Shown here: in pieces, positions 6,875 through 15,800 of the stretch
How positions within the stretch are numbered: the stretch's first letter is position 1
Layout of the letters: each line of letters begins with the position of its first letter
NCBI GenBank assembly: GCA_963700105.1
Contig: CAVOWL010000004.1
Coordinates: forward strand, 62,001 to 126,000
Reading direction: 5' to 3'
DNA length: 64,000 bases
DNA from: CAVUWL01 sp963700105
GTDB lineage: Bacteria; Actinomycetota; Thermoleophilia; Solirubrobacterales; 70-9
Position numbers and translations under genes: made by a program
Notes under the pieces: generated by a model
Databases searched by the model: none
Told to the model about the DNA's origin: nothing
What the model saw: the letters and a program-made list of their open reading frames with translations, nothing else

Positions 6875-7078
6875 AACGCATGACGGCCCCGCAGCAGAAC
6901 GGGGCCGTCATAGCCGACCCCAAGGGCACTGGGAAGTTGGGGTCGCGCGCGAAACTATGGAGGGCAGCCAGGGAGGGAGCCCTCCAGGTGAATTATCTTG
7001 ACACAGATGATCAGAAAAAGAGTAAAGACCTCCCGCTTGACCGTGGTGCGAACATATGTTCGTGACCTATGGCGACCA
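6875..7078. repeat. Hairpin-rich repeat, copy 2
   Basis: About 204 bases, the better-preserved copy. Three perfect stems lie in a row: a 12-bp stem ATGACGGCCCCG/CGGGGCCGTCAT with an 8-base loop (from 6880), a 9-bp stem GACCCCAA.../TTGGGGTC, and an 8-bp stem TGGAGGGC/GCCCTCCA. The linear motif TATCTTGACACAGA and the palindrome at 7049-7062 follow. Compared with copy 1, the first stem carries a paired change (T-A to C-G), which suggests that the fold is maintained. Confidence 0.65.
7049..7062. promoter_or_regulatory. LexA-type SOS box candidate
   Basis: CGAACATATGTTCG is a perfect 14-base palindrome that fits the Gram-positive/actinobacterial LexA consensus CGAAC-N4-GTTCG. It overlaps the candidate start codons (ATG 7056, GTG 7062) of the next gene, so a bound repressor would block initiation there. 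Copy 1 of the repeat has a degraded version. Confidence 0.45.
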
Positions 7079-7376
7079 CTTGGCGGTTTTTCAGCGGGCG
7101 ATCGAGCAATCCGACGCAACCGCCGCGATGGCTGCGGCGCGAAAGATGCAGACCCTGGGGCTCTTTGACGCGCTGTGCCTGTGTCGAGTACTGGCCGTTG
7201 CGGGCGACCCGCTCTTTGAGCGCGCTGCGAAGCGCTGGCTGACGTTGCTGGCTAGCGAAGGGAGGCAGACTCTCGCCGACGTTCAGGACGCTGTGGTCGC
7301 GCTCATCGCGATTCAGGCAAAGCCGGCGAATGGGGACGCTTTTCAGACCCTTGAAGGGTTGGTCCGGATTCCTTGA
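7056..7376 (+). CDS. Conserved actinobacterial hypothetical protein
   Basis: 106 residues, wholly helical. The order of motifs is F-Q-R-A-I-E, then A-A-A-R-K-M...L-x-L-F-D-A-L-C-L, then P-L-F-E-R-A-A-K-R-W-L, then T-L-A-D-V-Q-D-A-V-V-A-L-I-A. This E-R-A-A-x-R-W pattern is shared by a family of small uncharacterised proteins frequent in Thermoleophilia and other actinobacteria (from memory). The role is unknown. Translation may start at ATG 7056 inside the palindrome or at GTG 7062 just after it. The upstream region is repeat copy 2. Confidence 0.65.
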   Translation: MFVTYGDHLAVFQRAIEQSDATAAMAAARKMQTLGLFDALCLCRVLAVAGDPLFERAAKRWLTLLASEGRQTLADVQDAVVALIAIQAKPANGDAFQTLEGLVRIP

Positions 7377-7751
7377 GCTGCTCACAGAAGCGCTTCGCCT
7401 GCAGACCTATGCAGCCTGTGAGCGCAATACACCCGCTCTCACGGCCCGCCTCCTACGGGCGGTTGCCCTGCAAGCGAGAAGCCGTGCCCAAGCCGCTGAT
7501 CGCGGCACGATGCCGAGCAGTCATCCGCATCGGTGGTCTTGGCGTGGCTCGGGGGTTGAAACCCTGGAGCCAGACCCACAGCCCGAAGCCTCGCGGGGGA
7601 TTCCGGCAGGTCGCCAAGATCTCTGGGAGCGAGCTCTCAGCATGTCAGGTGCGGAACTGGTCCCGAAGCTGGACCCGGCGGAGCCCCCGCTTAACTCGCC
7701 TCGATAGGTATGTGCGCGGCATGGGCGTCCCGGTCCCTTAGGCTCGCGACC
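7377..7751. other. Stretch without a recognisable gene
   Basis: Two overlapping open frames of about 120 codons run through here, but both are Arg/Ser/Pro-rich with no family features and look like chance frames in GC-rich DNA. The right end carries the TAGGCT -10 box (7739-7744) of rnz. Confidence 0.5.
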
Positions 7752-8711
7752 GTGGATTTCTCGGTGATCTTCCTTGGGACGGGCGGGTCTGTCCCTTCGG
7801 CCCGGCGCTCGACCGCGAGCGTACTTGTGGCGCGCGGGGGGGAGCGGCTGATGTTTGACTGTGGGGAAGGCACCCAGCGCCAGCTGCAGCGTTCCCTCGG
7901 ACTTACCCAAGTCGATGGGATCTACCTAACCCACTTTCATGCTGACCACATCCTCGGTCTTCCCGGACTTCTAAAGACCTACGATCTAACCGATCGCCAA
8001 CAGCCACTCGTCGTCTACGGGCATCGCGGGCTGGCTGATTTTTTCAAGCTTCTCAGGCCAATCGTCGGGCGCCTCGGCTTTGAGCTCAAGTTGGTGGAGT
8101 TGGAGCCAGGAGAGTCGGTGGCACACGATGGCTATGAGGTTCGGACCTTTGCGGTTGAGCATGGCGTAAGCGCCCTTGGATACGCCCTCCTGGAGCGCGA
8201 CCGTCCTGGTCGCTTTGACCCCGAGTCGGCGATGCGCCTAGGGGTTCCCGAGGGCTCCGACTTTGCTCGCCTGCAGCGCGGGGAGGAGATCGAGGTTGCC
8301 GATCGCATCGTCTGCCCCGAGGACGTGATGGGACCCCCCCGTCAAGGGCGCAAGGTGATCATCAGCGGCGATACCGCTCCCTGCAGATCGACCGCCGAGG
8401 CCGCAAGGGGAGCTGAGCTCCTGATCCACGACGCAAGCTTTACCGAGGAGGAGGCGCAACGGGCCGCGGAAACCGGGCACTCAACGGTTGGCCAGGCTGC
8501 GGCGCTAGCTCGGGAGGCCGAAGTGAAGCTCCTTGCTCTGGTCCACATATCGTCTCGCTACCACATCGGTGCGGTCCTGGATGAGGCTCGAGAGGTTTAC
8601 GGGGCGGTGTTGGCGCCACGCGATTTCGATCTGATTCAGATCCCTTTCCCCGAGCGCGGCCAACCCCAACTCGTGCCCAACGGCGCCCGCGAGCGCCGCC
8701 AGCCCTGCTAG
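7752..8711 (+). CDS. rnz: Ribonuclease Z
   Basis: 319 residues when started at GTG 7752, which is preceded by TAGGCT seven bases upstream. Metallo-beta-lactamase-fold tRNA 3' processing endonuclease. The zinc motif T-H-F-H-A-D-H is at residues 60-66, with further ligands in F-A-V-E-H-G, S-G-D-T-A-P and the late V-H-I-S-S-R-Y. The lengthy flexible-arm region around residues 140-200 fits the short bacterial RNase Z type. It removes 3' trailers from tRNA precursors that lack encoded CCA, as the tRNA-Arg here does. It lies just upstream of the pyr operon on the same strand, separated by 50 bases that contain the PyrR site. Confidence 0.93.
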   Translation: MDFSVIFLGTGGSVPSARRSTASVLVARGGERLMFDCGEGTQRQLQRSLGLTQVDGIYLTHFHADHILGLPGLLKTYDLTDRQQPLVVYGHRGLADFFKLLRPIVGRLGFELKLVELEPGESVAHDGYEVRTFAVEHGVSALGYALLERDRPGRFDPESAMRLGVPEGSDFARLQRGEEIEVADRIVCPEDVMGPPRQGRKVIISGDTAPCRSTAEAARGAELLIHDASFTEEEAQRAAETGHSTVGQAAALAREAEVKLLALVHISSRYHIGAVLDEAREVYGAVLAPRDFDLIQIPFPERGQPQLVPNGARERRQPC

Positions 8712-8730
8712 CCTCAGGCCGTCCTTTAAC

Positions 8731-8750
8731 TCGGTCCCGCGAGGCCCGGA
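8731..8750 (+). promoter_or_regulatory. PyrR-binding RNA hairpin over the pyrR ribosome binding site
   Basis: TCGGTCCCGCGAGGCCCGGA matches the PyrR binding-loop consensus (A/G)GUCCnGnGAGGyU on a short G-C stem. The Shine-Dalgarno AAGGAG begins directly after it. No terminator/antiterminator pair is seen, so UMP-bound PyrR would most simply block translation initiation of pyrR, as proposed for other actinobacteria. Confidence 0.8.
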
Positions 8751-8761
8751 AGGAGTGAATT

Positions 8762-9322
8762 TTGAGTGAGAAGGTCGTGCTCGCGCACGACGATTTGAGG
8801 CGAACGCTGCGGCGAATCGCCCACGAGATCGCCGAGAAGAACCCCGGGCCCGAGGACTTGGCGATCGTCGGGATCCACACTCGTGGCGCGCTCCTTGCCC
8901 GACGGCTGCACGATCTACTCGCAGACCTGAGTGGGGTCAGCTCTCCGATTGGCGACATCGACATCTCCTTTTATCGAGACGACGTTGGGGTCAAGGAGCC
9001 CGTATCCCAGCCGGTGGTCCACGCATCCCATATCGATTTCGATCTCACCACCCGCACCGTGGTCCTAGTGGATGACGTGCTCTTCACTGGGCGCACCGTG
9101 CGCGCTGCGATCGATGCCATCTTTGATTACGGGCGCCCCGACAGGGTGCAGCTTGCCGTGCTTTGTGATCGCGGCCACCGCGAGTTGCCGATCCGCCCCG
9201 ATTACGTCGGCAAGAACCTGCCGACGGCGCGTCCTGAGCGGGTCAACGTTCGGCTCGAGGAGTTTGATGGGGTCGATGAGGTCACAATCTCAGAGCCGCT
9301 GGTTGTCGAGGCTTCCCGATGA
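8762..9322 (+). CDS. pyrR: Pyrimidine operon regulator / uracil phosphoribosyltransferase
   Basis: 186 residues, full length for PyrR. The PRPP-binding loop V-L-V-D-D-V-L-F-T-G-R-T-V is at residues 101-113, and the family motifs I-H-T-R-G and R-P-D-Y-V-G-K-N-L-P-T are present. PyrR senses UMP/UTP and binds pyr mRNA; it also has weak uracil phosphoribosyltransferase activity. The start is TTG with AAGGAG six bases upstream. It leads the pyr operon and overlaps pyrB by four bases (ATGA). Autoregulation through the hairpin at 8731-8750 is likely. Confidence 0.96.
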   Translation: MSEKVVLAHDDLRRTLRRIAHEIAEKNPGPEDLAIVGIHTRGALLARRLHDLLADLSGVSSPIGDIDISFYRDDVGVKEPVSQPVVHASHIDFDLTTRTVVLVDDVLFTGRTVRAAIDAIFDYGRPDRVQLAVLCDRGHRELPIRPDYVGKNLPTARPERVNVRLEEFDGVDEVTISEPLVVEASR

Positions 9323-10272
9323 GGCATCTGCTGTCGATCGAGGACCTCTCGCGGGGGGAAATTGAGGCCGTGCTCCAGCGCGCCGAGAGCTTCGCTGAGG
9401 TTGGCCGTCGAGACATCAAGAAAGTTCCGACCCTTCGCGGGCGCACCGTGGTCAGTCTCTTTTATGAGTCGAGCACCCGCACCAGCAGCTCATTTGAATT
9501 GGCGGCAAAGCGCCTCTCGGCGGATCTAATTTCGATCAAGTCGGCGGGCTCATCGGTCGAGAAGGGTGAGTCGCTTAAGGACACCGTGGCAACTCTGTCG
9601 GCCTATGACCCAGCGGCGATCGTAATTCGCCATCCGCTTGCCGGCGCTGCCCAGTTGGTGGCCGCCTGGACAACCGCCGCTGTGGTCAACGCTGGAGACG
9701 GTAAGCACGAGCACCCCAGCCAAGCGCTGCTGGATGTTTTCACCCTGCGTCGCAGGCTCGACTCGCTGGAAGGCAGGCGGATCTGGATCGTCGGCGACGT
9801 TCTCCATAGCCGCGTTGCACGATCCAACCTGGCTGCCTTCACAAGGATGGGAGCCGAGGTGACGGTTTGCGGGCCGCCGACGCTGATTCCCCGTGGCATT
9901 GGCGAGCTCGGCTGCGACGTGTCGCACTCTCTGGATCGCCTTGGGGAGGCAGACGTCGTCTATGTGCTGCGGATGCAACACGAGCGGATGCACGAAAGCT
10001 TCGTTCCCTCGATCCGGGAGTACGCAGCCCTTTTTCAGATCGATTCCCGTCGTCTCGGCCCGCGTCAGCTGCTGATGCACCCGGGCCCGGTTAACCGCGG
10101 TGTGGAGCTCTCCGGCGAGGTGATCGACTCTCCGCAGTCGCTGATCGCCGAGCAGGTCGCCTCTGGGTTGGTGGTCAGAATGGCGATTCTTTATGAGCTG
10201 CTCGCCGGCGGTGAGCGGTCTGAACCGGCCAACGGCGAAGGGCGCCCGACCACGATCGGACAGCCGGCTTGA
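9319..10272 (+). CDS. pyrB: Aspartate carbamoyltransferase catalytic subunit
   Basis: 317 residues, the usual length. Carries out the committed step of pyrimidine synthesis: carbamoyl phosphate plus aspartate gives carbamoyl aspartate. The carbamoyl-phosphate motif S-S-T-R-T-S is at residues 51-56, K-G-E-S-L-K-D-T at about 82-89 supplies the partner-subunit lysine, and H-P-G-P-V-N-R-G-V-E lies near the C-terminus. No pyrI regulatory subunit is present, as expected for this lineage. It is coupled to pyrR by an ATGA overlap. Confidence 0.97.
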   Translation: MRHLLSIEDLSRGEIEAVLQRAESFAEVGRRDIKKVPTLRGRTVVSLFYESSTRTSSSFELAAKRLSADLISIKSAGSSVEKGESLKDTVATLSAYDPAAIVIRHPLAGAAQLVAAWTTAAVVNAGDGKHEHPSQALLDVFTLRRRLDSLEGRRIWIVGDVLHSRVARSNLAAFTRMGAEVTVCGPPTLIPRGIGELGCDVSHSLDRLGEADVVYVLRMQHERMHESFVPSIREYAALFQIDSRRLGPRQLLMHPGPVNRGVELSGEVIDSPQSLIAEQVASGLVVRMAILYELLAGGERSEPANGEGRPTTIGQPA

Positions 10273-10336
10273 GGCGGCGGTTGATTATGGGCGCGCGTCA
10301 GGCCGGCACGGCTTCATTGCAGGAGCCGGGCTGCTG

Positions 10337-11689
10337 ATGGACCGCCTTGCCGACGCCCTCGACATGCGTGGCGGCGACCCAGTCGGGTTGGTCTTGCGAA
10401 AGGCAACCGTGCTCGACCCGGCGGCTGGGATCGAGGGCATCCACGACGTGGTGATAGGTGACGGTCGGGTGTTGGAACTGGCGGCCCCTGGCTGCGCCGC
10501 TGCAGACGATACTGAGGTGATCGAGGCCGAGGGTCTGCACGCCTTTCCCGGGTTCTTTGACCCCCACGTTCACCTGCGCAGCCCCGGCCAGGAGCACAAA
10601 GAGGACATCGAGACCGGAACCCGGGCGGGGGCGGCCGGTGGCTATTGCGGGATCCTTGCGATGGCCAACACCGAGCCACCCGTCAGCAATCCGGCCGACA
10701 TCGGCTCGCTGCGCGAGCGGGCTCGTAGCGAGGCCTGCATCCCGGTCGGCTTCTTTGCAACCGTCACCCGGGCGATGCTGGGCGAGGAGCTAAGCGAAAT
10801 GGCGGAGTTGCGCGGCGGCGGCGCGATCGGCTTTAGCGACGATGGGCTGCCGATCGCAAGCGCCGGTCTTATGCGACGAGCACTTCAGTATCAGCGGCTC
10901 TGCGGCGCCACGATCGCCCTGCATGAGGAGGATCTGAGGCTCTCTGGAAACGGGATGATGCATGAGGGCGCCGTATCAGCTGCGCTTGGTCTGGCCGGTA
11001 TTCCTTCGGTTTCGGAGTCGACGATGATCGCTCGAGATGCCGCCCTTGCCTCCTATGAGGAGGCAAGGATCCACATCCAGCACCTCTCGGCAGCCGAGTC
11101 GGTGACAGTGGTACGCGCAGCCAAGGCCGATCGGGTCCAGATCAGCGCGGAGGTGACCCCCCACCATCTCTGCCTCACCGATGAGGTTGTCCGGAGTCTC
11201 GATGCGGTTCGCTTCAAGATGAATCCGCCGCTTCGGTCTGAGGGCGACCGCAAGGCGCTGATCGAGGGACTTCGCGACGGCACTATCGATTCGATCGCGA
11301 CCGATCACGCGCCCCACGCTGAGGAGGAAAAGGAGGTGCCCTTTGAGCAGGCTGCGGCCGGGGTCACCGGGCTGGAGACCGCATTCGCTGCGCTTCACAC
11401 CGACCTGGTCCTAACTGGGGTGCTCGAGCTTGGCACTTTGGTGGAGCGGCTGGCGGGCGGCGCTGAGCCCTTTGGCCTGCGGAGGCCCTCGCTGGCGCCC
11501 GGCAGCGAGGCAAACGTCTCTCTATGTGACCTCAGCACCGAGTGGACCGTGGGAGAGGGAGGTTATGAGAGCCGCTCACGCAACTGCTGGTGCGCGGATC
11601 GCAGGCTGACCGGGCGCGTACTGATGACGATCGCCGCCGGCCGCGTTGCCTATCGCCTGCGGAGCTTTTCCCTCGGGGTGGCGGGGTGA
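10337..11689 (+). CDS. pyrC: Dihydroorotase
   Basis: 450 residues from ATG 10337, which has AGGAG 11 bases upstream. The open frame extends back into pyrB, but that part is not family-like. Class I amidohydrolase that cyclises carbamoyl aspartate to dihydroorotate. The metal motif D-P-H-V-H-L-R-S-P-G is at residues 75-84, N-P-P-L-R lies centrally, and D-H-A-P-H supplies the catalytic aspartate near residue 325. The segment G-F-S-D-D-G-L-P-I is also typical. It sits 64 bases after pyrB and 67 bases before carA in the same operon. Confidence 0.95.
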   Translation: MDRLADALDMRGGDPVGLVLRKATVLDPAAGIEGIHDVVIGDGRVLELAAPGCAAADDTEVIEAEGLHAFPGFFDPHVHLRSPGQEHKEDIETGTRAGAAGGYCGILAMANTEPPVSNPADIGSLRERARSEACIPVGFFATVTRAMLGEELSEMAELRGGGAIGFSDDGLPIASAGLMRRALQYQRLCGATIALHEEDLRLSGNGMMHEGAVSAALGLAGIPSVSESTMIARDAALASYEEARIHIQHLSAAESVTVVRAAKADRVQISAEVTPHHLCLTDEVVRSLDAVRFKMNPPLRSEGDRKALIEGLRDGTIDSIATDHAPHAEEEKEVPFEQAAAGVTGLETAFAALHTDLVLTGVLELGTLVERLAGGAEPFGLRRPSLAPGSEANVSLCDLSTEWTVGEGGYESRSRNCWCADRRLTGRVLMTIAAGRVAYRLRSFSLGVAG

Positions 11690-11756
11690 GGGGCACACCA
11701 AGGGGCGCCTCAACTCCCTCCCCGGCGGAGGGATCGCGACGGCTGGATCGGATCCG

Positions 11757-12872
11757 ATGAAGTCGGCCTACCTGCTGCTCGAAGATGGGATCCGCTTTGA
11801 CGGTGAGCATTGCGGGAGCTGCGAGATGGTCACCGGTGAGGTGGTCTTTAACACCGCGATGAGCGGCTATCAGGAGGCGGTGACCGACCCCTCCTACGCG
11901 GGTCAGATCATCACCTTCACCTATCCGTTGATCGGCAACTATGGGGTCTTCGCTGCGGCGATGGAGTCCGATCGCATCCACGCCCGTGGGGCCATCATGC
12001 GCGATGCCAAGAACTATGAGGACGTGGCCAGCGCAGAGGGTGGCTGGTTGGACTGGCTGGCCGACTGCGGTGTTCCCGGGATCAGCGGCGTTGACACCAG
12101 GGCGCTGGTTCGCCACATCCGCGATCGGGGTGCGATGCGTGGGGGTATTTTTCCTGCTGAGGTCGGCGAGGAAGAGGCTCAGGCGCTGATCGCTGCCGAG
12201 CCCTCGATGAACGGTGCCGATCTCGCCCGCACGGTCAGCCCGGGTGAGCCGATCCGTTTCGACGGCGCCGGGCCGCGGGTGGTGGGAATCGACACGGGCG
12301 TCAAGATGAGCATTGTGCGCCAGCTCCGCGAGCGCGGCTGCCAGCTCACCCTGCTGCCGTGCACCTGCTCTGCGCAGGAGGTCCTTGACCAAGATCCCGA
12401 GGTCGTCTTCTTGGCAAATGGACCCGGCGACCCCGCGGCCCTTGAGTACATCGTCGATACGGTCCGTGAGATTGTCGGAGTGCGCCCGATTTTCGGCATC
12501 TGCCTCGGCCACCAATTGCTGTGCCGCGCCCTTGGCCTGCAGACATACAAGCTGCCGTTCGGACACCGCGGAATCAACCACCCCGTAAAAGACCTGCGCA
12601 GCGGCCGAATCGACATCACTTCTCAAAATCACGGCTTCGCAGTTAGTGGCCCCGGTGGGGAGACCCGAATCGAGGGCGAGCAGCCGCTTCGCTGGGAGAC
12701 GGACTTTGGAGTCGCCGAGCTCTCCCACCTAAACCTCTACGACCGCACGGTCGAGGGTCTGGTCCTTAAAGACGTGGCCGGGGCGACCGTCCAATATCAC
12801 CCCGAGGCGGGACCGGGGCCCCACGACGCCCGGCACCTCTTTGACCGTTTCCTGGAGTTGGTCGATGCCTAG
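11757..12872 (+). CDS. carA: Carbamoyl-phosphate synthase small (glutaminase) subunit
   Basis: 371 residues. The N-terminal CarA domain (residues 1-160, with F-N-T-A-M-S-G-Y-Q-E and D-P-S-Y-A-G-Q) is followed by a class I glutamine amidotransferase. The nucleophile is Cys249 in F-G-I-C-L-G-H-Q, and the His/Glu pair lies in Y-H-P-E-A. The enzyme releases ammonia from glutamine for CarB. The start at ATG 11757 gives the standard N-terminus; no strong Shine-Dalgarno is seen. The last eight bases overlap carB. Confidence 0.96.
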   Translation: MKSAYLLLEDGIRFDGEHCGSCEMVTGEVVFNTAMSGYQEAVTDPSYAGQIITFTYPLIGNYGVFAAAMESDRIHARGAIMRDAKNYEDVASAEGGWLDWLADCGVPGISGVDTRALVRHIRDRGAMRGGIFPAEVGEEEAQALIAAEPSMNGADLARTVSPGEPIRFDGAGPRVVGIDTGVKMSIVRQLRERGCQLTLLPCTCSAQEVLDQDPEVVFLANGPGDPAALEYIVDTVREIVGVRPIFGICLGHQLLCRALGLQTYKLPFGHRGINHPVKDLRSGRIDITSQNHGFAVSGPGGETRIEGEQPLRWETDFGVAELSHLNLYDRTVEGLVLKDVAGATVQYHPEAGPGPHDARHLFDRFLELVDA

Positions 12873-15800
12873 GCGGACCGACATAGAGAAGATTCTTTTG
12901 GTCGGCTCGGGGCCGATCGTGATCGGCCAGGCTGCCGAGTTTGACTACTCCGGCGTGCAGGCCTGCAAGGTGTTGCTGGAGGAGGGTTTTGAGGTCGTCC
13001 TTGTCAATTCGAACCCAGCGACGATCATGACCGATCCCGAGTTCGCCACCTCGACCTATATCGAGCCGCTGCTGGCAGGGCCGCTGACCCGGATCATCGA
13101 AAAGGAGCGACCGGATGCATTTCTGCCGACCTTGGGAGGGCAAACGGCGCTCAATTTGGCGATGGCACTTCACGGCGATGGCACCCTCGAGCGCTTTGGG
13201 GTCGAGCTGATCGGGGCCGATGCGGCCGCAATTCGCCGCGCCGAGGATCGCGAGGAATTCCGCCGCACGATGGGCGACGCCGGACTGCGGATCCCCTGGT
13301 CGATCACGGTCGAGAGCCTGGGCGAGGTTGAGGGGGCGCTTGCCGACGGTCGCATCAGCTTGCCCGCGATCGTTCGTCCCGCCTTCACGATGGGTGGTCA
13401 GGGCGGCGGGGTTGGCGAGAGCGAGACGGAGCTGCGCCAAGTCGTCTCGGAGGGCCTCGCGGCAAGTCCGATCAATCAGGTACTGGTCGAGGAGTCAGTG
13501 CTGGGTTGGGGTGAGTTTGAGCTCGAGGTGATGCGCGACCAAAGCGACAACGTGGTTATCGTCTGCTCGATCGAGAACGTCGATCCGATGGGGGTACATA
13601 CCGGTGATTCGGTAACCGTGGCCCCGGCGCAGACCCTGACCGATCCGCTCTACCAGCAGTTGCGCGATCAGGCCATCGCCGTAATCCGTGCGGTTGGGGT
13701 GGAGACCGGGGGATCCAACGTCCAGTTCGGGGTCAATCCTGAAGACGGCGAGATCGTCGTGATCGAGATGAACCCGCGCGTCTCGCGCTCCTCGGCCCTG
13801 GCCTCCAAGGCGACCGGCTTTCCAATCGCCAAGATGGCGGCCAAACTCGCGGTCGGATATTGCCTGGAGGAGATCCCCAACGACATCACCCGAGCTACCC
13901 CTGCCTCCTTTGAGCCGACGATTGATTACGTCGTCACCAAGATGCCGCGCTTTGCCTTTGAGAAGTTCCCCGGGGCCGAGGGCCGGCTCTCGACCCACAT
14001 GCAAAGCGTCGGGGAGGCGATGGCGATTGGGCGAACCTTCCGCGAATCCTTTGCCAAGGCGATGCGCTCACGCGAGCTTGACACCGCGCCTGAGCTGCCC
14101 GAGGGCGACGGAGATCTGCTCGCGCGCCTCGGGATACCCTGTCCAGATCGCTTCGACCTCGTGCTTGAGGCCTTCCGTCGTGGTATCGATGTCGACGCCG
14201 TCCATCAGCGCTGTCGGGTGGATCGCTGGTTTTTGCGCGAGCTTGAGACGCTGGCCCGAGAAGGTGACGGAAGCGCCGGTCTGAATCGCACCTACAAGGC
14301 GGTGGACACCTGCGCCGCTGAGTTTGAGGCGAGCACGCCCTACTACTACTCCGCCCACGAGCGCTCCCGACCGGGCGGAGCGCCGCAAAGTGAGGTCCGC
14401 CGCGGCAAGCGGGATTCCGTGGTGATCCTTGGCTCGGGCCCCAACCGGATCGGCCAGGGAATCGAGTTTGACTATTGCTGCGTGCACGCCGCGATGACGG
14501 TTCGCGAGCTCGGTCGCGATGCCGTGATGGTCAACTGCAATCCCGAGACGGTCTCAACCGACTATGACACCTCCGATCGGCTCTACTTTGAGCCGCTGAC
14601 CGCCGGGGATGTCCTCGCTGTCTGCGCCGAGGAGGAGCCCGAGGGGGTGATCGTTCAATTTGGTGGACAGACTCCCCTGCGATTGGCCGGCGAGCTGGAA
14701 GCGGCCGGCGTGAGGCTGCTAGGTACCCCGGTGGAGGCGATTGATCTGGCCGAGGATCGCGGTCGATTCGGTGCCCTCTTGGGACGTCTCGGTGTCAAAC
14801 ATCCCCCCTATGGAACCGCGCTCTCGGCCGAAGAGGCGGCGGTGATTGCCGAGGAGGTCGGCTTTCCGCTGCTGGTGAGGCCCTCCTATGTGCTAGGCGG
14901 CCGGGCGATGGAGATCTGCTACTCGACCGCGGATCTCTCGGTCTACCTGCGGGCCCACGTCAAGGCCGACCAAGAGCACCCACTCCTGCTCGATCGCTTT
15001 CTCGAGAATGCGATCGAGGTTGACGTCGACGCGCTCGCCGACGGGGAAAATGTCTGGGTCGCCGGGATCATGCAGCACGTTGAGGAGGCCGGTGTGCACT
15101 CCGGTGACTCGGCCTGTGTGATTCCGCCCATGAGCCTCGGCGAGGAGATGCTGGAGGAGATTCGCGCCACTACCAAGCGGATCGCCCTCGAGCTTGGAGT
15201 AATCGGCCTGATCAATATCCAGTTCGGTGTAGCCGCCGGCGAGCTCTACGTGATCGAGGCAAACCCGCGGGCCTCGCGCACCGTGCCCTTTGTCTCCAAG
15301 GCGATCGGCGCCCCCCTCGCAAAACTCGCCGCTCGCCTCATGCTGGGCGAGCGGATCGCCGAGCAGGAGCTGCCGCAAGGTCAGAGTGACCACGTCAGCG
15401 TGAAGGAGGCGGTACTGCCATTTGCCCGTTTCGCGGGCGCCGATTCGGTGCTCGGCCCAGAGATGAAGAGCACCGGAGAGGTAATGGGAATAGCTGCGGA
15501 CTTCCCCACTGCCTTCGGCAAGGCGCAGGCCGCGGCCGGAGTATCGCTCCCGGTTGGCGGCTCGGTTTTCATCACCGTCACCGACACCGACAAGCCGGCC
15601 GCGACGCAGATCGCAGCTCGCTTCCACGACCTCGGCTTCGAGGTGATCGCAACGGGGGGCACAGCCCAGGCAATCTCGGGGATGGGGGTCCCGGTGACTC
15701 CGATCAACAAGCTGGGCGAGGGCTCTCCCCACGTAGTTGATCTGATCCGCGAGCGCCGTTGCGACTTGGTGATCAACACCCCAACCGGATCAGGGGCCCG

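Noticed and set aside
6880..7065. 61-codon frame through repeat copy 2
   Set aside because: The corresponding frame in copy 1 lacks the start and has two offset indels. The conserved hairpins explain the sequence better than coding does.
7330..7741. Two overlapping frames of about 120 codons after the hypothetical gene
   Set aside because: Composition is Arg/Ser/Pro-rich, no motif is recognisable, and neither has a start signal. They are probably chance frames.
11532..12728. 398-codon open frame on the minus strand opposite carA (and similar long frames opposite carB, pnp and infB)
   Set aside because: GC-rich coding DNA produces long antisense frames. The plus-strand proteins are complete and conserved, and the antisense products have no family features.
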